From Antarcticibacterium flavum (GTDB taxonomy: Bacteria; Bacteroidota; Bacteroidia; Flavobacteriales; Flavobacteriaceae): a DNA stretch of 64,000 bases. The stretch spans positions 2,418,001 through 2,482,000 of the forward strand of contig NZ_CP040812.1 of the NCBI RefSeq assembly GCF_006159205.1, written 5' to 3'. The notes beneath the pieces are model-generated. The model ran no database searches. It was not told the DNA's origin and saw nothing but the letters and a program-made list of their open reading frames with translations. The translations under genes and the position numbers were made by a program. Below, piece after piece: positions 44,034 to 53,254 of the stretch. Within the stretch, counting starts at the first letter, position 1. Every line of letters starts with the position of its first letter.

Positions 44034-44990
44034 ATGTCAACAAGAATCATATTGAGCTTTTTGCTCTCAGGCTTATTATTTACCTCCTGTGTTTCATCAA
44101 AAGCACACAAGGAATTACAGTCCAGGTATGAGAATCTGGAAAACCGAAATCAAAGATTAAACAATGACCTTAGAGAAACCCGTGCAAAGGGAGAAAGCGA
44201 CCTGGCATCGCTGCAAGAACAATATGACAGGCTCCAGGCAGAACGCGATCAACTTCAACAGGAACTGGAAAATAGCAGGGCAAGATATAAAAGTCTAACG
44301 GAATCTTATGATGCCCTGGAAGCCAATAGTTCTACCGCCCTTGCTGAAAACTCAAGGAGAAACAGGGAGCTTATTGCTCAATTGGATGAAAAGGAAAATA
44401 AACTGGCAGCAGAACAGGCGCGCCTGGAAAAATTGCAAAAAGACCTTGCAGCCAGGTCCAGCAGGATTGATGAGCTGGAAAACCTTATTGCGGCCAAGGA
44501 TGCAAAAATGAATGCTCTTAAAACTGCTGTTTCCAATGCGCTAACAAACTTTGAGGGAAAAGGTCTTACTGTGGAGCAACGCGATGGTAAGGTTTACGTT
44601 TCTATGGAAAATAAGCTCCTTTTTAGTTCCGGTAGCTGGGCCGTTAATGCTGAAGGAAGAAGGGCTGTTCAACAGTTGGGAGAAGTCCTGGCTCAAAACC
44701 CTGATATAGCCGTACTAATTGAAGGGCATACAGATAATGTTCCCTATGGAGGCAGTGGCCAGCTACAAGATAACTGGGACCTTTCAACCAAACGTGCAAC
44801 TTCGATCGTGCAAATTCTTCGTGAGAACAACAGGATAGATCCCCAAAATTTAACAGCGGCAGGAAGAGGCGAATATGCCCCTGTAGCTTCAAATGAAACG
44901 GCAGAGGGGAAAGCTAAGAATCGTAGAATTGAGGTAATCCTTACTCCAAAGTTAGATGAAATAAGCCAGATGCTTAATGAGATAGAGTAA
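44034..44990 (+). CDS. OmpA family lipoprotein with coiled-coil linker
   Basis: A 318-residue lipoprotein. Cys19 is in the lipobox (LLFTSC). A long charged coiled coil (about 25-165) is followed by a C-terminal OmpA-like peptidoglycan-binding domain (about 185-305: IEGHTDNVPYGGSGQLQDNWDLSTKRATSIVQIL, NRRIEVILTP). It should link the outer membrane to the cell wall. It lies 18 bases after xth on the same strand. Confidence 0.93.
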   Translation: MSTRIILSFLLSGLLFTSCVSSKAHKELQSRYENLENRNQRLNNDLRETRAKGESDLASLQEQYDRLQAERDQLQQELENSRARYKSLTESYDALEANSSTALAENSRRNRELIAQLDEKENKLAAEQARLEKLQKDLAARSSRIDELENLIAAKDAKMNALKTAVSNALTNFEGKGLTVEQRDGKVYVSMENKLLFSSGSWAVNAEGRRAVQQLGEVLAQNPDIAVLIEGHTDNVPYGGSGQLQDNWDLSTKRATSIVQILRENNRIDPQNLTAAGRGEYAPVASNETAEGKAKNRRIEVILTPKLDEISQMLNEIE

Positions 44991-45040
44991 TATCCCAGAA
45001 GAATAGCTGTTTATTAAAACTTACCCGACCATAAGAAATA

Positions 45041-46009
45041 TCAGGAATAGTTTTCAGCCATTATGGCTTCGGTTTCTTCAAGGTTTTTAAAAACTTCATA
45101 GGTTTTTCCCTGGGTCCTTAAAGCTCCCAGGGTATTGGCATATTGAGCCGCTTTTACAGGGTCATTATGAAAGGCAAAACCATATCCCAAACCTCCGGCA
45201 AAAGAATCCCCACAACCGGTGGTGTCTACAACCTCCTCCACAGGGACAGATTTTATAAATTTTTTTTGGGTTTTTCCATTTTGACGGGTGTAACAAACGC
45301 ATCCTCTGGCATCCAGGGTGACATAAAGAACGCTCACCCCATTATCCAGGACATGTTCGGCAAAATCTGCAAGATGGCTGGTGTCCTCTTCATTATATTT
45401 CCCCATTTCTTCCTGGCTGTATTCGTTTTTAAACCAGCAGCACTGCGACTCCTCCAAATTCATTTTTAGCACATCTATGTAAGGCAGCCATTCATCACGG
45501 TCTACCCAAAATTTTCTTTCTCGTGTACCATTGATATTAAGAGAAGTAGTAGGGCCGTGAGCATCAAAGATGATTAAACCCTTACTGTTTTCCTTAATAT
45601 GCCGCAAGGTGCTAAGGGATATTTCAAAATCTGTTATAGGAACAAAAATAAATACATTGGAATCCAGGAATGGTTCCACATCCTGCGGCAGGATAGGATT
45701 CATAAAAGCTGTTTGTTTTTCAAGCCTGTTATTTTGATCTGTAAACCGTAATTCTATAACCGTTCCCCTGTCCTGGTCTGCATCAATACCCTGTAGATTT
45801 ACATTTTGAAATTCTGAGAAAAGATCCTTAACGGCCTCTTTGTCCTTTTGATGAATATGGGAGATGACTTCCACCCGGCCACGATCCTCCATAAGCCGTG
45901 AAAGGGCTATGGCTGGATGGGTTACACACCCATATTTGTGGATTGTTTCATTTTTATAAGTTATAATGGTATCGCGGGGGACAGGGCCTAAAACTGCTAT
46001 CTTCTTCAT
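45041..46009 (-). CDS. PfkB family carbohydrate kinase
   Basis: A 322-residue ribokinase-fold kinase. The C-terminal PfkB signature, VVDTTGCGDSFAGGLGYG, holds the catalytic Asp and the anion hole. The N-terminal GPVPRDTI segment is characteristic of a subset annotated as sugar kinase. The substrate is unknown; adenosine, ribose, fructose or related sugars are possible. It converges with the OmpA gene and is divergent from the aldo-keto reductase. Confidence 0.85.
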   Translation of the reverse strand: MKKIAVLGPVPRDTIITYKNETIHKYGCVTHPAIALSRLMEDRGRVEVISHIHQKDKEAVKDLFSEFQNVNLQGIDADQDRGTVIELRFTDQNNRLEKQTAFMNPILPQDVEPFLDSNVFIFVPITDFEISLSTLRHIKENSKGLIIFDAHGPTTSLNINGTRERKFWVDRDEWLPYIDVLKMNLEESQCCWFKNEYSQEEMGKYNEEDTSHLADFAEHVLDNGVSVLYVTLDARGCVCYTRQNGKTQKKFIKSVPVEEVVDTTGCGDSFAGGLGYGFAFHNDPVKAAQYANTLGALRTQGKTYEVFKNLEETEAIMAENYS

Positions 46010-46115
46010 AAAATCAGGGTGTTGAATTCAAGAGATACTAATTACACATGATCTCTAAATAACAGGAATTCTGAAATGAGAACCCTATTAATTCTAAATA
46101 TAACAAAAAGCTCTT

Positions 46116-46123
46116 TATTTTTG
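46116..46123 (+). promoter_or_regulatory. -7 box TATTTTTG of the aldo-keto reductase gene
   Basis: Exact TAnnTTTG, 68 bases before the ATG at 46192. Confidence 0.45.
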
Positions 46124-46191
46124 ATGCTTTAGATGAGGAGAAAGTAAAATCCCATCTTTATATTAGAAAAATCAAGAAACAGGATAATACA

Positions 46192-47223
46192 ATGAAGTAT
46201 ACAAAATTACCTCAAACCGATATAGAAGTAAGCACAATTTGCCTTGGAACAATGACCTGGGGCGAGCAAAATACAGAAGCCGAAGGTCACAGCCAAATCG
46301 ATTTTGCATTGGAGGAGGGGGTAAATTTCCTGGATACGGCAGAGATGTATCCTGTTCCAGCCAATGAAGAAACACAGGGTAGAACCGAGGAGATCATAGG
46401 CACATGGTTCAAAAACCACGGCAAGCGTGAAAAGGTAGTCCTGGCTTCCAAGATCGCCGGCCCGGGAAGGGCTATGGCGCATATAAGACCGAATCTTAAT
46501 TTTAAAAAAGAGGCACTGCAGGACGCACTGCATAAAAGCCTGAAAAGATTACAAACAGATTATATAGATCTTTATCAACTGCACTGGCCTGTGAGAGAAA
46601 CAAATTTCTTTGGTAAACTGGATTATGAATGGAATGAAGAGAAATGGCAGGACGATTTTAAAGAAGTGTTATTTAACCTCCAGGAATTTGTCAAAGCCGG
46701 GAAGATTAGGCATATAGGTTTGTCCAATGAAACTCCCTACGGAGTTATGAGATGCATGGAGGAGACCAGAAAAGGTGCACCCAAAATATCCACAGTTCAA
46801 AATCCATATAGCCTGTTGAACAGAAAAGATGAAATTGGGTTGACAGAGGTTTTACAGCGGGAGGAGATAGGCTTGTTCCCGTATTCCCCATTAGGCATGG
46901 GGACCCTAACAGGCAAATATTTAAATGCTGCGCCCAAAAATGCCCGCCTTACCTTGTTTACAAATTATAAACGCTACTCAAATAAAAAGGCGGTAGAGGC
47001 CACTGCCCGGTATTTTGAAATAGCCGATCGTTTTAACCTTTCCCCTGCTCAAATGGCCCTGGCATTTGTGCAAATGCAACCCTTTGTTACCAGTACGATC
47101 ATAGGGGCTACCAGTTTGGAGCAATTAAAGGAGAATATAGATAGTGTCGATGTAAATTTAAGCCCTGAAGTAATTTCAGAAATTAATGAGGTCCATGCCG
47201 CAATCCCTAACCCTGCTCCTTAA
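46192..47223 (+). CDS. aldo/keto reductase (Tas-like)
   Basis: A 343-residue NADPH-dependent TIM-barrel reductase. The catalytic tetrad is Asp48 (FLDTAEMYP), Tyr53, Lys87 (LASKIAG) and His131 (YQLHWPVR). The 343-residue length and the motif MYPVPANEETQGRTEEIIGTW match Tas-type members rather than the short AKR5 type. Substrates are unknown carbonyls. Its last 4 bases overlap the converging M23 peptidase gene. Confidence 0.9.
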   Translation: MKYTKLPQTDIEVSTICLGTMTWGEQNTEAEGHSQIDFALEEGVNFLDTAEMYPVPANEETQGRTEEIIGTWFKNHGKREKVVLASKIAGPGRAMAHIRPNLNFKKEALQDALHKSLKRLQTDYIDLYQLHWPVRETNFFGKLDYEWNEEKWQDDFKEVLFNLQEFVKAGKIRHIGLSNETPYGVMRCMEETRKGAPKISTVQNPYSLLNRKDEIGLTEVLQREEIGLFPYSPLGMGTLTGKYLNAAPKNARLTLFTNYKRYSNKKAVEATARYFEIADRFNLSPAQMALAFVQMQPFVTSTIIGATSLEQLKENIDSVDVNLSPEVISEINEVHAAIPNPAP

Positions 47224-48359
47224 ATTGGGCTCACAAGGCTTTCGTGTATGAAAGCAGCCTGTTTTTGAGCAGTTCGTATATGGAACCATTCTTTTGCCTT
47301 ACCAAGCATTTGCAGGGTATCCTGTGCTGTTAGATTTCCTATGATCCTGGAATTCCTGGTGGTGGGTTGGTCTCTAAGATTTGAAGTGGTCCTTGTCACC
47401 AGCCTGTCCTGCACCAGAGTGTCCACGGTGGCCACTGCAAAATCAGGTTCAGGAATTTGATATACAAAAGACAGAGGGTCTATTGCGCCACTATATCCCT
47501 TGTAAATTCCGAAATGCAAATGCGGGGCAGTTGTTCTTGCATTACCTGTATTACCTACAAACCCAAGGGTGTCTCCCTTTTTTACGCGGGAATTTCCCAG
47601 GGGAGCAATACTGTCCAGGTGGGCATAATAAAGGGATTGGCCTCGCTCTGTATCTCTAAGCCATACCTGTTTCCCACCCAATCCCCTTTCTCCTGATGAT
47701 GTTATACGGCCATTTGTGGCGGCAATGACAGGGGTACCTCTGAGTGCAAAAATATCGATGCCCTCATGGCTTCTCCTGCCTCCATCCCGGGAGGCTCCCC
47801 ACAAGCTCTGAATATTCTTATTGGCACCTCCTGCCACCGGAAAATCATACACAGAGGACTTCCTCATTTTGATGCTAAAAGCAGAGTTCGCATTTATTTC
47901 AGGCTGAATTACAATTTTGTAAAGCCCGGGTTCCTTTATCTCATTCCTTAGGTAGCGCTTGTCGTATTCCGTTCCGGTAACTTTCCTATAAGCAGCTACT
48001 GAATCATTTTCCCGCACAAAGAGATCAATAAAAACAAGGGAGGAGGCGCTATCTGGCTCAACTGCTATATCTATCCTTTCGCCGGGGTTTAATTGAACAT
48101 TATAGGAATATACCTGGAATGATTTAGGCAGAAAACGTCCGGTTTGCAAATAGGGTAATTCAATTTGTATGCTATCACTCAAGGCCAGCCGTGCCTGTTC
48201 TTCCCAAATTTGGAACAAATCACTGGAGATGTTAAAATCCCGTTGATAACGTTCCCTGGCTGTAGGATTTGTCACCAGGTCTTTAGCCCGGTTAAGTTGG
48301 GAACAACCGCTTAAAAAAACAAAAATAAGTAGTAAAGGTATGATTATCAATCTCTTCAT
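47220..48359 (-). CDS. M23 family metallopeptidase lipoprotein with SH3 domain
   Basis: A 379-residue lipoprotein with Cys19 in the lipobox (FLSGC). The LytM/M23 zinc peptidase domain has RRSHEGIDIFALRGTPV (HxxxD, zinc ligands) and PHLHFGIYKG (HxH). The C-terminal 60 residues (TRTTSNLRDQPTTRNSRIIGNL ... WFHIRT) form an SH3-like domain. It should cut peptidoglycan cross-links in the periplasm. The catalytic residues are present, so it is likely active. Confidence 0.9.
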   Translation of the reverse strand: MKRLIIIPLLLIFVFLSGCSQLNRAKDLVTNPTARERYQRDFNISSDLFQIWEEQARLALSDSIQIELPYLQTGRFLPKSFQVYSYNVQLNPGERIDIAVEPDSASSLVFIDLFVRENDSVAAYRKVTGTEYDKRYLRNEIKEPGLYKIVIQPEINANSAFSIKMRKSSVYDFPVAGGANKNIQSLWGASRDGGRRSHEGIDIFALRGTPVIAATNGRITSSGERGLGGKQVWLRDTERGQSLYYAHLDSIAPLGNSRVKKGDTLGFVGNTGNARTTAPHLHFGIYKGYSGAIDPLSFVYQIPEPDFAVATVDTLVQDRLVTRTTSNLRDQPTTRNSRIIGNLTAQDTLQMLGKAKEWFHIRTAQKQAAFIHESLVSPI

Positions 48360-48402
48360 CGATCTTTTTCTTTCCCATACTTAAGCAGGAATTATGCCAT
48401 TT

Positions 48403-49767
48403 TTAGCCGAAAAGATAACTCACCACATCTTCAATTTTTGCTACTTTTTGGACACGGATCGTGTAATTTGTGGCAGGAAGCTTAGTTTGTTTTGAGACCA
48501 TAATAGTGGCAAATCCAAGTTTTTCTGCTTCAGATATTCTTTGATCGGCACGGGTCACTGGTCTTATTTCACCGGCAAGTCCAACTTCAGCAGCAAAACA
48601 AATATCTTTTTCAATAGTGATATCTTCATTGGATGAAAGTATAGCTGCTATAACTGCAAGATCTATTGCAGGATCGTCTACGGTTATACCTCCTGTAATA
48701 TTAAGGAATACATCTTTTGCTCCAAGTCTAAAGCCTGCTCGTTTTTCAAGCACTGCAAGGAGCATATTAAGCCTCTTGGCATTATACCCGGTAGCAGATC
48801 GTTGTGGGGTGCCGTACACTGCAGAGCTTACCAGCGCCTGGATCTCGATCATCAACGGCCGCATTCCCTCCAGGGTAGCTGCTATGGCGGTACCGCTAAG
48901 CCCTTCATCATTTTTAGAAATAAGGATCTCTGATGGGTTGGAGACTTCCCTCAACCCGCTTCCCTGCATCTCATAGATGCCTAATTCATGGGTTGAGCCA
49001 AATCTATTCTTATGGGCCCGCAAAATTCTATATACGTGATTACGATCTCCTTCAAATTGCAGCACCGTATCTACCATATGCTCCAGGACCTTTGGCCCGG
49101 CAATACTGCCTTCTTTGGTTATATGGCCAATAAGGATCACCGGGACCCCTGTTTCCTTGGCATATTTTATTAATTCTGCAGTGCATTCCCGTATTTGGGA
49201 TATGCTTCCCGGGGAGCTCTCGATATAATCTGTATGCAGGGTTTGTATAGAATCAATAATAACGATTTCCGGCTGAAGCTCTTCAATTTGCCTGAAGATA
49301 TTCTGCGTTTTCGTCTCGGTAAGAATATAGCAATTTGCCGGATTTGGATTGATACGTTCTGCCCGCATCTTAATTTGTTGCTGGCTCTCTTCGCCTGAAA
49401 CATAGAGCGTTTTTTGGTTTAAATGAAGAGAGATTTGGAGCAGGAGCGTACTCTTTCCAATCCCGGGCTCCCCACCCAGGAGCGTTAAAGAACCGGGTAC
49501 AAGGCCACCGCCCAGCACCCGGTTTAATTCTGAATTATTGGTGTTTAACCTGGGCTGGCTGCCAATTTCGATCTCTGCAATGCGTAAGGGTTTTGCAGTT
49601 CTTTTTACCTCCCTTGCCGCCTGTGGTTTCCAGTCCTTTTGATCTGGTTTTTGAATTACCTCTTCTACAAGAGTATTCCATTCTTTACAGGAACTGCATT
49701 GTCCCTGCCATTTGGAATGTTGGGTTCCACAATTTTGACAGTAAAAGGTAGTTTTGGTTTTTGCCAT
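48403..49767 (-). CDS. radA: DNA repair protein RadA
   Basis: A 454-residue RadA. The N-terminal zinc finger has Cys10, Cys13, Cys24 and Cys27. The RecA-like core has Walker A GEPGIGKS (99-106), Walker B EIVIIDSIQTL, and the KNRFG motif (RAHKNRFGSTHELG). The C-terminus has a Lon-like domain. RadA is a branch-migration helicase in recombination. It is followed after 19 bases by the esterase-like gene on the same strand upstream. Confidence 0.96.
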   Translation of the reverse strand: MAKTKTTFYCQNCGTQHSKWQGQCSSCKEWNTLVEEVIQKPDQKDWKPQAAREVKRTAKPLRIAEIEIGSQPRLNTNNSELNRVLGGGLVPGSLTLLGGEPGIGKSTLLLQISLHLNQKTLYVSGEESQQQIKMRAERINPNPANCYILTETKTQNIFRQIEELQPEIVIIDSIQTLHTDYIESSPGSISQIRECTAELIKYAKETGVPVILIGHITKEGSIAGPKVLEHMVDTVLQFEGDRNHVYRILRAHKNRFGSTHELGIYEMQGSGLREVSNPSEILISKNDEGLSGTAIAATLEGMRPLMIEIQALVSSAVYGTPQRSATGYNAKRLNMLLAVLEKRAGFRLGAKDVFLNITGGITVDDPAIDLAVIAAILSSNEDITIEKDICFAAEVGLAGEIRPVTRADQRISEAEKLGFATIMVSKQTKLPATNYTIRVQKVAKIEDVVSYLFG

Positions 49768-49786
49768 ACAGGTGTTAAAGTGTTAT

Positions 49787-50935
49787 TTAATATCCGAAAT
49801 CTCTTTTTATGGCTTCGGCTTTATCCAGCATAAAATCTACAGTTAAAAAAGCAACAGGTTCCTGGCCGTAGGCATTTTGATAACTGCGCATGGCTTTTTT
49901 TGGATTCCCAATCTCCTCCTCATATCTTGCCTCAAAATAAGTAGCCAGCATGGTCTTTGGATAATGTTTTGAGGCCAGTTTGGAAAGGTCTCTTAATCCA
50001 TCCCAATTTCGGGTTTTTTCCATGGCGTTGTATACCGCCATGAAGTCATTGAGCCTTATTTGCTTTTGTAAGCCAAAGAGTTCTTCAATGGTTTCATACT
50101 TTTCAATGAGATAATCATAACCTGAAACAGAGGTTTGTAACAGGATACGGTTATAATCCTGAAGGGAAATTGGCCGGTATACCTGGAAAATTTGTTCTAT
50201 TGCTTTTGGTATTGCCATTCCAACAAGGCTATAATGTGTTGCCCCTTCAAAGTTGTCAAACTGGTAATTGATATTTTTGTTATTGAGATTTTTTAATTTC
50301 TCATCAAGGGACATTATTCCTTCTTTGAGTTGTGGTATGTCTTCGCTGCCCGTTGCCAGGTAATACCACGTCTTGTTTGAAGATCTGTCCAGGACATCGG
50401 CCAGCCTTGTAATCATCTCGGGTGCCAGATCTGGACTTAAGTTGATATATCCCTGAAATAACGGATTTTCCTTCAGCAAGTAATAGTTCATGAAATTTGC
50501 AGTGAAATCGTGACCTATTATAACCCTGAAGGGTGCTGTTCTGTATTTTTTTTCCAGATGGGGGATTAATTCCATTCCAATGAACTCAAAAAAAGCAGCT
50601 CCCGGTCCTGCCGGTAGAAATCTTTGCTCATCGTAATACCCGTCATCTTCCCTGGAAGATGCCTGGTTAATTCCCACTACGATCATTTCAGGGATGTCCT
50701 CCCAATATGAATAATAGTCTACGTTACCTGCTACAGGTTCAAATAAATAATCGCCGTCTAGGACCACCATCACGGGATAGGATTTCTCCTTGTTCGCATC
50801 ATAATTGCGTGGTAGCTGGATCTTTATTTGCCTGGTTTCTCCTAGTTTTGTCGAGTTAAGGGTCTCGTGTGTTATCTGGGCGTAGGTGACATATGGACCT
50901 GCCAATAACAGTAAGAAAAGTAGTTTTTTTATCAT
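49787..50935 (-). CDS. esterase-D-like alpha/beta hydrolase with Asp at the nucleophile position
   Basis: A 382-residue secreted protein (signal peptide 1-20, ends VTYAQ). Residues about 25-245 have the putative esterase fold (IKIQLPRNYDANKEKSYPVMVVLDG). The nucleophile elbow reads IIGHDFTANFM, with Asp143 where esterases have Ser; the acid (Asp/Glu in ATGSEDIP) and His234 (GATHYSL) remain. The C-terminal part (about 255-382) is helical and resembles a TPR-like module (YPKTMLATYFEARYEEEIGNPKKAMRSYQ). The substrate is unknown. The Asp may be a different nucleophile or may mean the protein is not an esterase. Confidence 0.75.
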   Translation of the reverse strand: MIKKLLFLLLLAGPYVTYAQITHETLNSTKLGETRQIKIQLPRNYDANKEKSYPVMVVLDGDYLFEPVAGNVDYYSYWEDIPEMIVVGINQASSREDDGYYDEQRFLPAGPGAAFFEFIGMELIPHLEKKYRTAPFRVIIGHDFTANFMNYYLLKENPLFQGYINLSPDLAPEMITRLADVLDRSSNKTWYYLATGSEDIPQLKEGIMSLDEKLKNLNNKNINYQFDNFEGATHYSLVGMAIPKAIEQIFQVYRPISLQDYNRILLQTSVSGYDYLIEKYETIEELFGLQKQIRLNDFMAVYNAMEKTRNWDGLRDLSKLASKHYPKTMLATYFEARYEEEIGNPKKAMRSYQNAYGQEPVAFLTVDFMLDKAEAIKRDFGY

Positions 50936-50970
50936 AAGGTTAGGTTAAATTACTGTACGCAAGATACTTA

Positions 50971-51936
50971 TTATTTCTTACGGTTAAAAACAGGAAGAAA
51001 AAGAAAGGAAAATCCGCCGAGAAGAAGAACCAAAAGGGTTTGGGAGCCCCAGGTGATCCAACCCAGTGCCTCGCCTCCCTGTTTGCTAATTCCAAATAGC
51101 ATAAGGGCGGCACCAATAGCCACGGGATAAACTCCAATCCCGCCATTTGTAGCAGAGATCGTAAAGGAACCAACTACAAATATGACCATAACAATCCCAA
51201 AGGAGAGCCCGGCGGTTTCGGGAATGGTAAAAATAAGCACATAGGTCATAAGAACATACATCAACCAAATGAAAAGCGTATGAAAAATGAAAGCCCACTT
51301 TTGCTTCATCCTTAGAATACTGCGCATTCCTTCCAACAGCCCTTTAGCGAACTTCTTGATCTTGATCATAAGCGGTAAAGAAGATCTTTTAATGAACTTA
51401 AGTGTGAAAATACCTGCGATCAAAAGAATAAGAAAAATACCAAGGGTTACAAGAGGGTTAATTTCATTTTCCCTGAAGTAGGTAAGCAAGTAATCTGCCT
51501 GCAGTAGTAGAGTAAAGCCAATGATGAGAAGTAGCATAATAAAATCTGCAATCCTTTCAGAAATTATGGTTCCAAAGGCTTTTTCAAAGGGGATATCCTC
51601 ATAACCTGAAACTGTAAGGCCCCGAAGGACTTCACCGGAACGCGGAATTCCAAAATTTGCAAGATACCCGGCCATAACAGCCATAAATCTATTGGCAAAT
51701 TTGGGATTATATCCCATTGGCTGTAAAAGATACTTCCAACGATAGGCCCTGGACAGGTGGGAAAGGAGGCCGCAGAGGAGCGATAGTGCTATCCAGCCCG
51801 GGTGAGCAGAGGTGATATTTTCCCATAGCTCCAGTCTTTCTTCTGGAGTGGCACTCTTGATAGAGTAATAAATGAAAAATACTCCCAGGAGTAGTGGGAG
51901 TATTATTTTCAGGACCTTTTTGGTGGTTCTTTTCAA
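50971..51936 (-). CDS. lysylphosphatidylglycerol synthase/flippase-like membrane protein (UPF0104)
   Basis: A 321-residue inner membrane protein with about eight helices, of the UPF0104/AglD-MprF flippase-domain family (SHLSRAYRWKYLLQPMGY, LANFGIPRSGEVLRGL, ISATNGGIGVYPVAIGAAL). It lacks the aminoacyltransferase domain of MprF. The lipid it handles is not known. The TTG at 51936 is preferred as start: it lies just after the panD stop codon and starts at the conserved KRTTKKVLKIILPLLLG; a start at 52008 (ATG) would overlap panD by 68 bases. Confidence 0.78.
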   Translation of the reverse strand: MKRTTKKVLKIILPLLLGVFFIYYSIKSATPEERLELWENITSAHPGWIALSLLCGLLSHLSRAYRWKYLLQPMGYNPKFANRFMAVMAGYLANFGIPRSGEVLRGLTVSGYEDIPFEKAFGTIISERIADFIMLLLIIGFTLLLQADYLLTYFRENEINPLVTLGIFLILLIAGIFTLKFIKRSSLPLMIKIKKFAKGLLEGMRSILRMKQKWAFIFHTLFIWLMYVLMTYVLIFTIPETAGLSFGIVMVIFVVGSFTISATNGGIGVYPVAIGAALMLFGISKQGGEALGWITWGSQTLLVLLLGGFSFLFLPVFNRKK

Positions 51937-51940
51937 AAGA

Positions 51941-52291
51941 TCAATTAAGCAAATTATTTTCTTCGTTAGGAAACACAAGTGCAGGTTTAAATGCTTTTGC
52001 TTCCTCAATATCCATAATGGCGTATGTGATCAATATTAGGACATCCCCTTTTGCCACTCTTCTTGCGGCAGCGCCATTAAGGGTGATCTCCCCCGAGTTA
52101 CGTGGTCCCGGGATTGCATAGGTTTCCAGCCTCTCGCCGTTATTGTTGTTGACGATCTGGACCTTTTCCCCTTCAATAATATTCGCAGCGTCCATTAGAT
52201 CTTCATCGATGGTGATACTGCCAATATAATTAAGATCGGCCCCAGTACATTTAACGCGGTGAATTTTTGATTTTACTACGTGAATCTGCAT
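51941..52291 (-). CDS. panD: aspartate 1-decarboxylase (PanD)
   Basis: A 116-residue pyruvoyl-dependent enzyme. Self-cleavage should occur between Gly24 and Ser25 (NYIGSITID), creating the pyruvoyl group. It decarboxylates L-aspartate to beta-alanine for pantothenate. It follows panC with a 9-base gap. The C-terminal ends EENNLLN, slightly longer than in E. coli. Confidence 0.96.
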   Translation of the reverse strand: MQIHVVKSKIHRVKCTGADLNYIGSITIDEDLMDAANIIEGEKVQIVNNNNGERLETYAIPGPRNSGEITLNGAAARRVAKGDVLILITYAIMDIEEAKAFKPALVFPNEENNLLN

Positions 52292-52300
52292 TTGTATAAA

Positions 52301-53152
52301 TTAGTTATCTAAAGCAATATTATCTATTAAGCGCACATCTCCAGCATAAGCTGCAATAAATGCCCTGTAAGTTGCGCCGGTCTCCTTCTCACTGGTTGTT
52401 TTCAGGGAATTGGTATCGGCTATTTCAAAATATTCCAGTTTCAAAGTAGGATGTTCAGCAAATTGAGAAGTCACCCACTCATTGATGTATTTTGCACTTT
52501 CTGTGCCAAATTTTTCTTTTACCTTTTTAAGGGTTAGATAAATAAATGAAGCCTCGCGGCGTATTTCGGGACTTAGTCGTTCATTTCTGGAACTCCTTGC
52601 AAGTCCGTTCTCCTCCCGGTCTATAGGACATCCAATAATCTCCACCGGCAAATTGGCCTTTTCTGTAAGCTTGCGAATGATTTGTAGTTGCTGGAAATCC
52701 TTCTCTCCAAAAAAAGCTTTGTGTGGCTGTACTATCTCAAATAGCTTTTTTACTACTGTTCCCACGCCATTAAAGTGGCCTGACCTGAATTTTCCTTCCA
52801 TTTCGTGCTCAAGGCCGTCGAAGATAAAAGCCTCTGCTTCCACTTTTTCACCATATAATTCGGTCGCATTGGGAGCAAAAATTATAAGATTTAGATTGAG
52901 ATCCTTCAGCAATAAAATATCAGATTCCAGGGTGCGGGGATAATTAATAAGGTCCTGCGGATTGTCGAACTGGGTGGGGTTTATAAAAATGCTTATAACC
53001 ACTGTGTCACAAGCTTTTGCAGCTTGTTTTACCAGCGAGAGATGTCCCTCATGTAAAGCACCCATGGTAGGAACAAACCCAATGGTTTTTCCTTCTTTTT
53101 TTAATGCCGAAACTGTGCTTTGTAAGGCGGCTTTCTCTCTAAAAATCTGCAT
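52301..53152 (-). CDS. panC: pantothenate synthetase (PanC)
   Basis: A 283-residue PanC. The N-terminal HIGH-like motif is FVPTMGALHEGHLSL (27-40), and the second nucleotide segment is GLARSSRNERL. It joins pantoate and beta-alanine using ATP. A TAAGTTTG -7 box (minus strand, 53176-53183) is located 23 bases upstream of its ATG, so panC-panD and perhaps the UPF0104 gene form one operon. Confidence 0.96.
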   Translation of the reverse strand: MQIFREKAALQSTVSALKKEGKTIGFVPTMGALHEGHLSLVKQAAKACDTVVISIFINPTQFDNPQDLINYPRTLESDILLLKDLNLNLIIFAPNATELYGEKVEAEAFIFDGLEHEMEGKFRSGHFNGVGTVVKKLFEIVQPHKAFFGEKDFQQLQIIRKLTEKANLPVEIIGCPIDREENGLARSSRNERLSPEIRREASFIYLTLKKVKEKFGTESAKYINEWVTSQFAEHPTLKLEYFEIADTNSLKTTSEKETGATYRAFIAAYAGDVRLIDNIALDN

Positions 53153-53254
53153 TTTATTATAAAATTAACAGCGTGCAAACTTAAGATATCTCTGGCAAAC
53201 TGCATAAATTTTTGTAATTTTGCATGTTTTTTATTCGCAAAAGCCAATATATAT
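53153..53254. promoter_or_regulatory. divergent promoters of panCD and the GT5-domain gene
   Basis: Two exact -7 boxes face opposite ways: TAAGTTTG on the minus strand at 53176-53183 (panC) and TAATTTTG on the plus strand at 53215-53222 (GT5 gene, ATG 53255). Confidence 0.65.
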
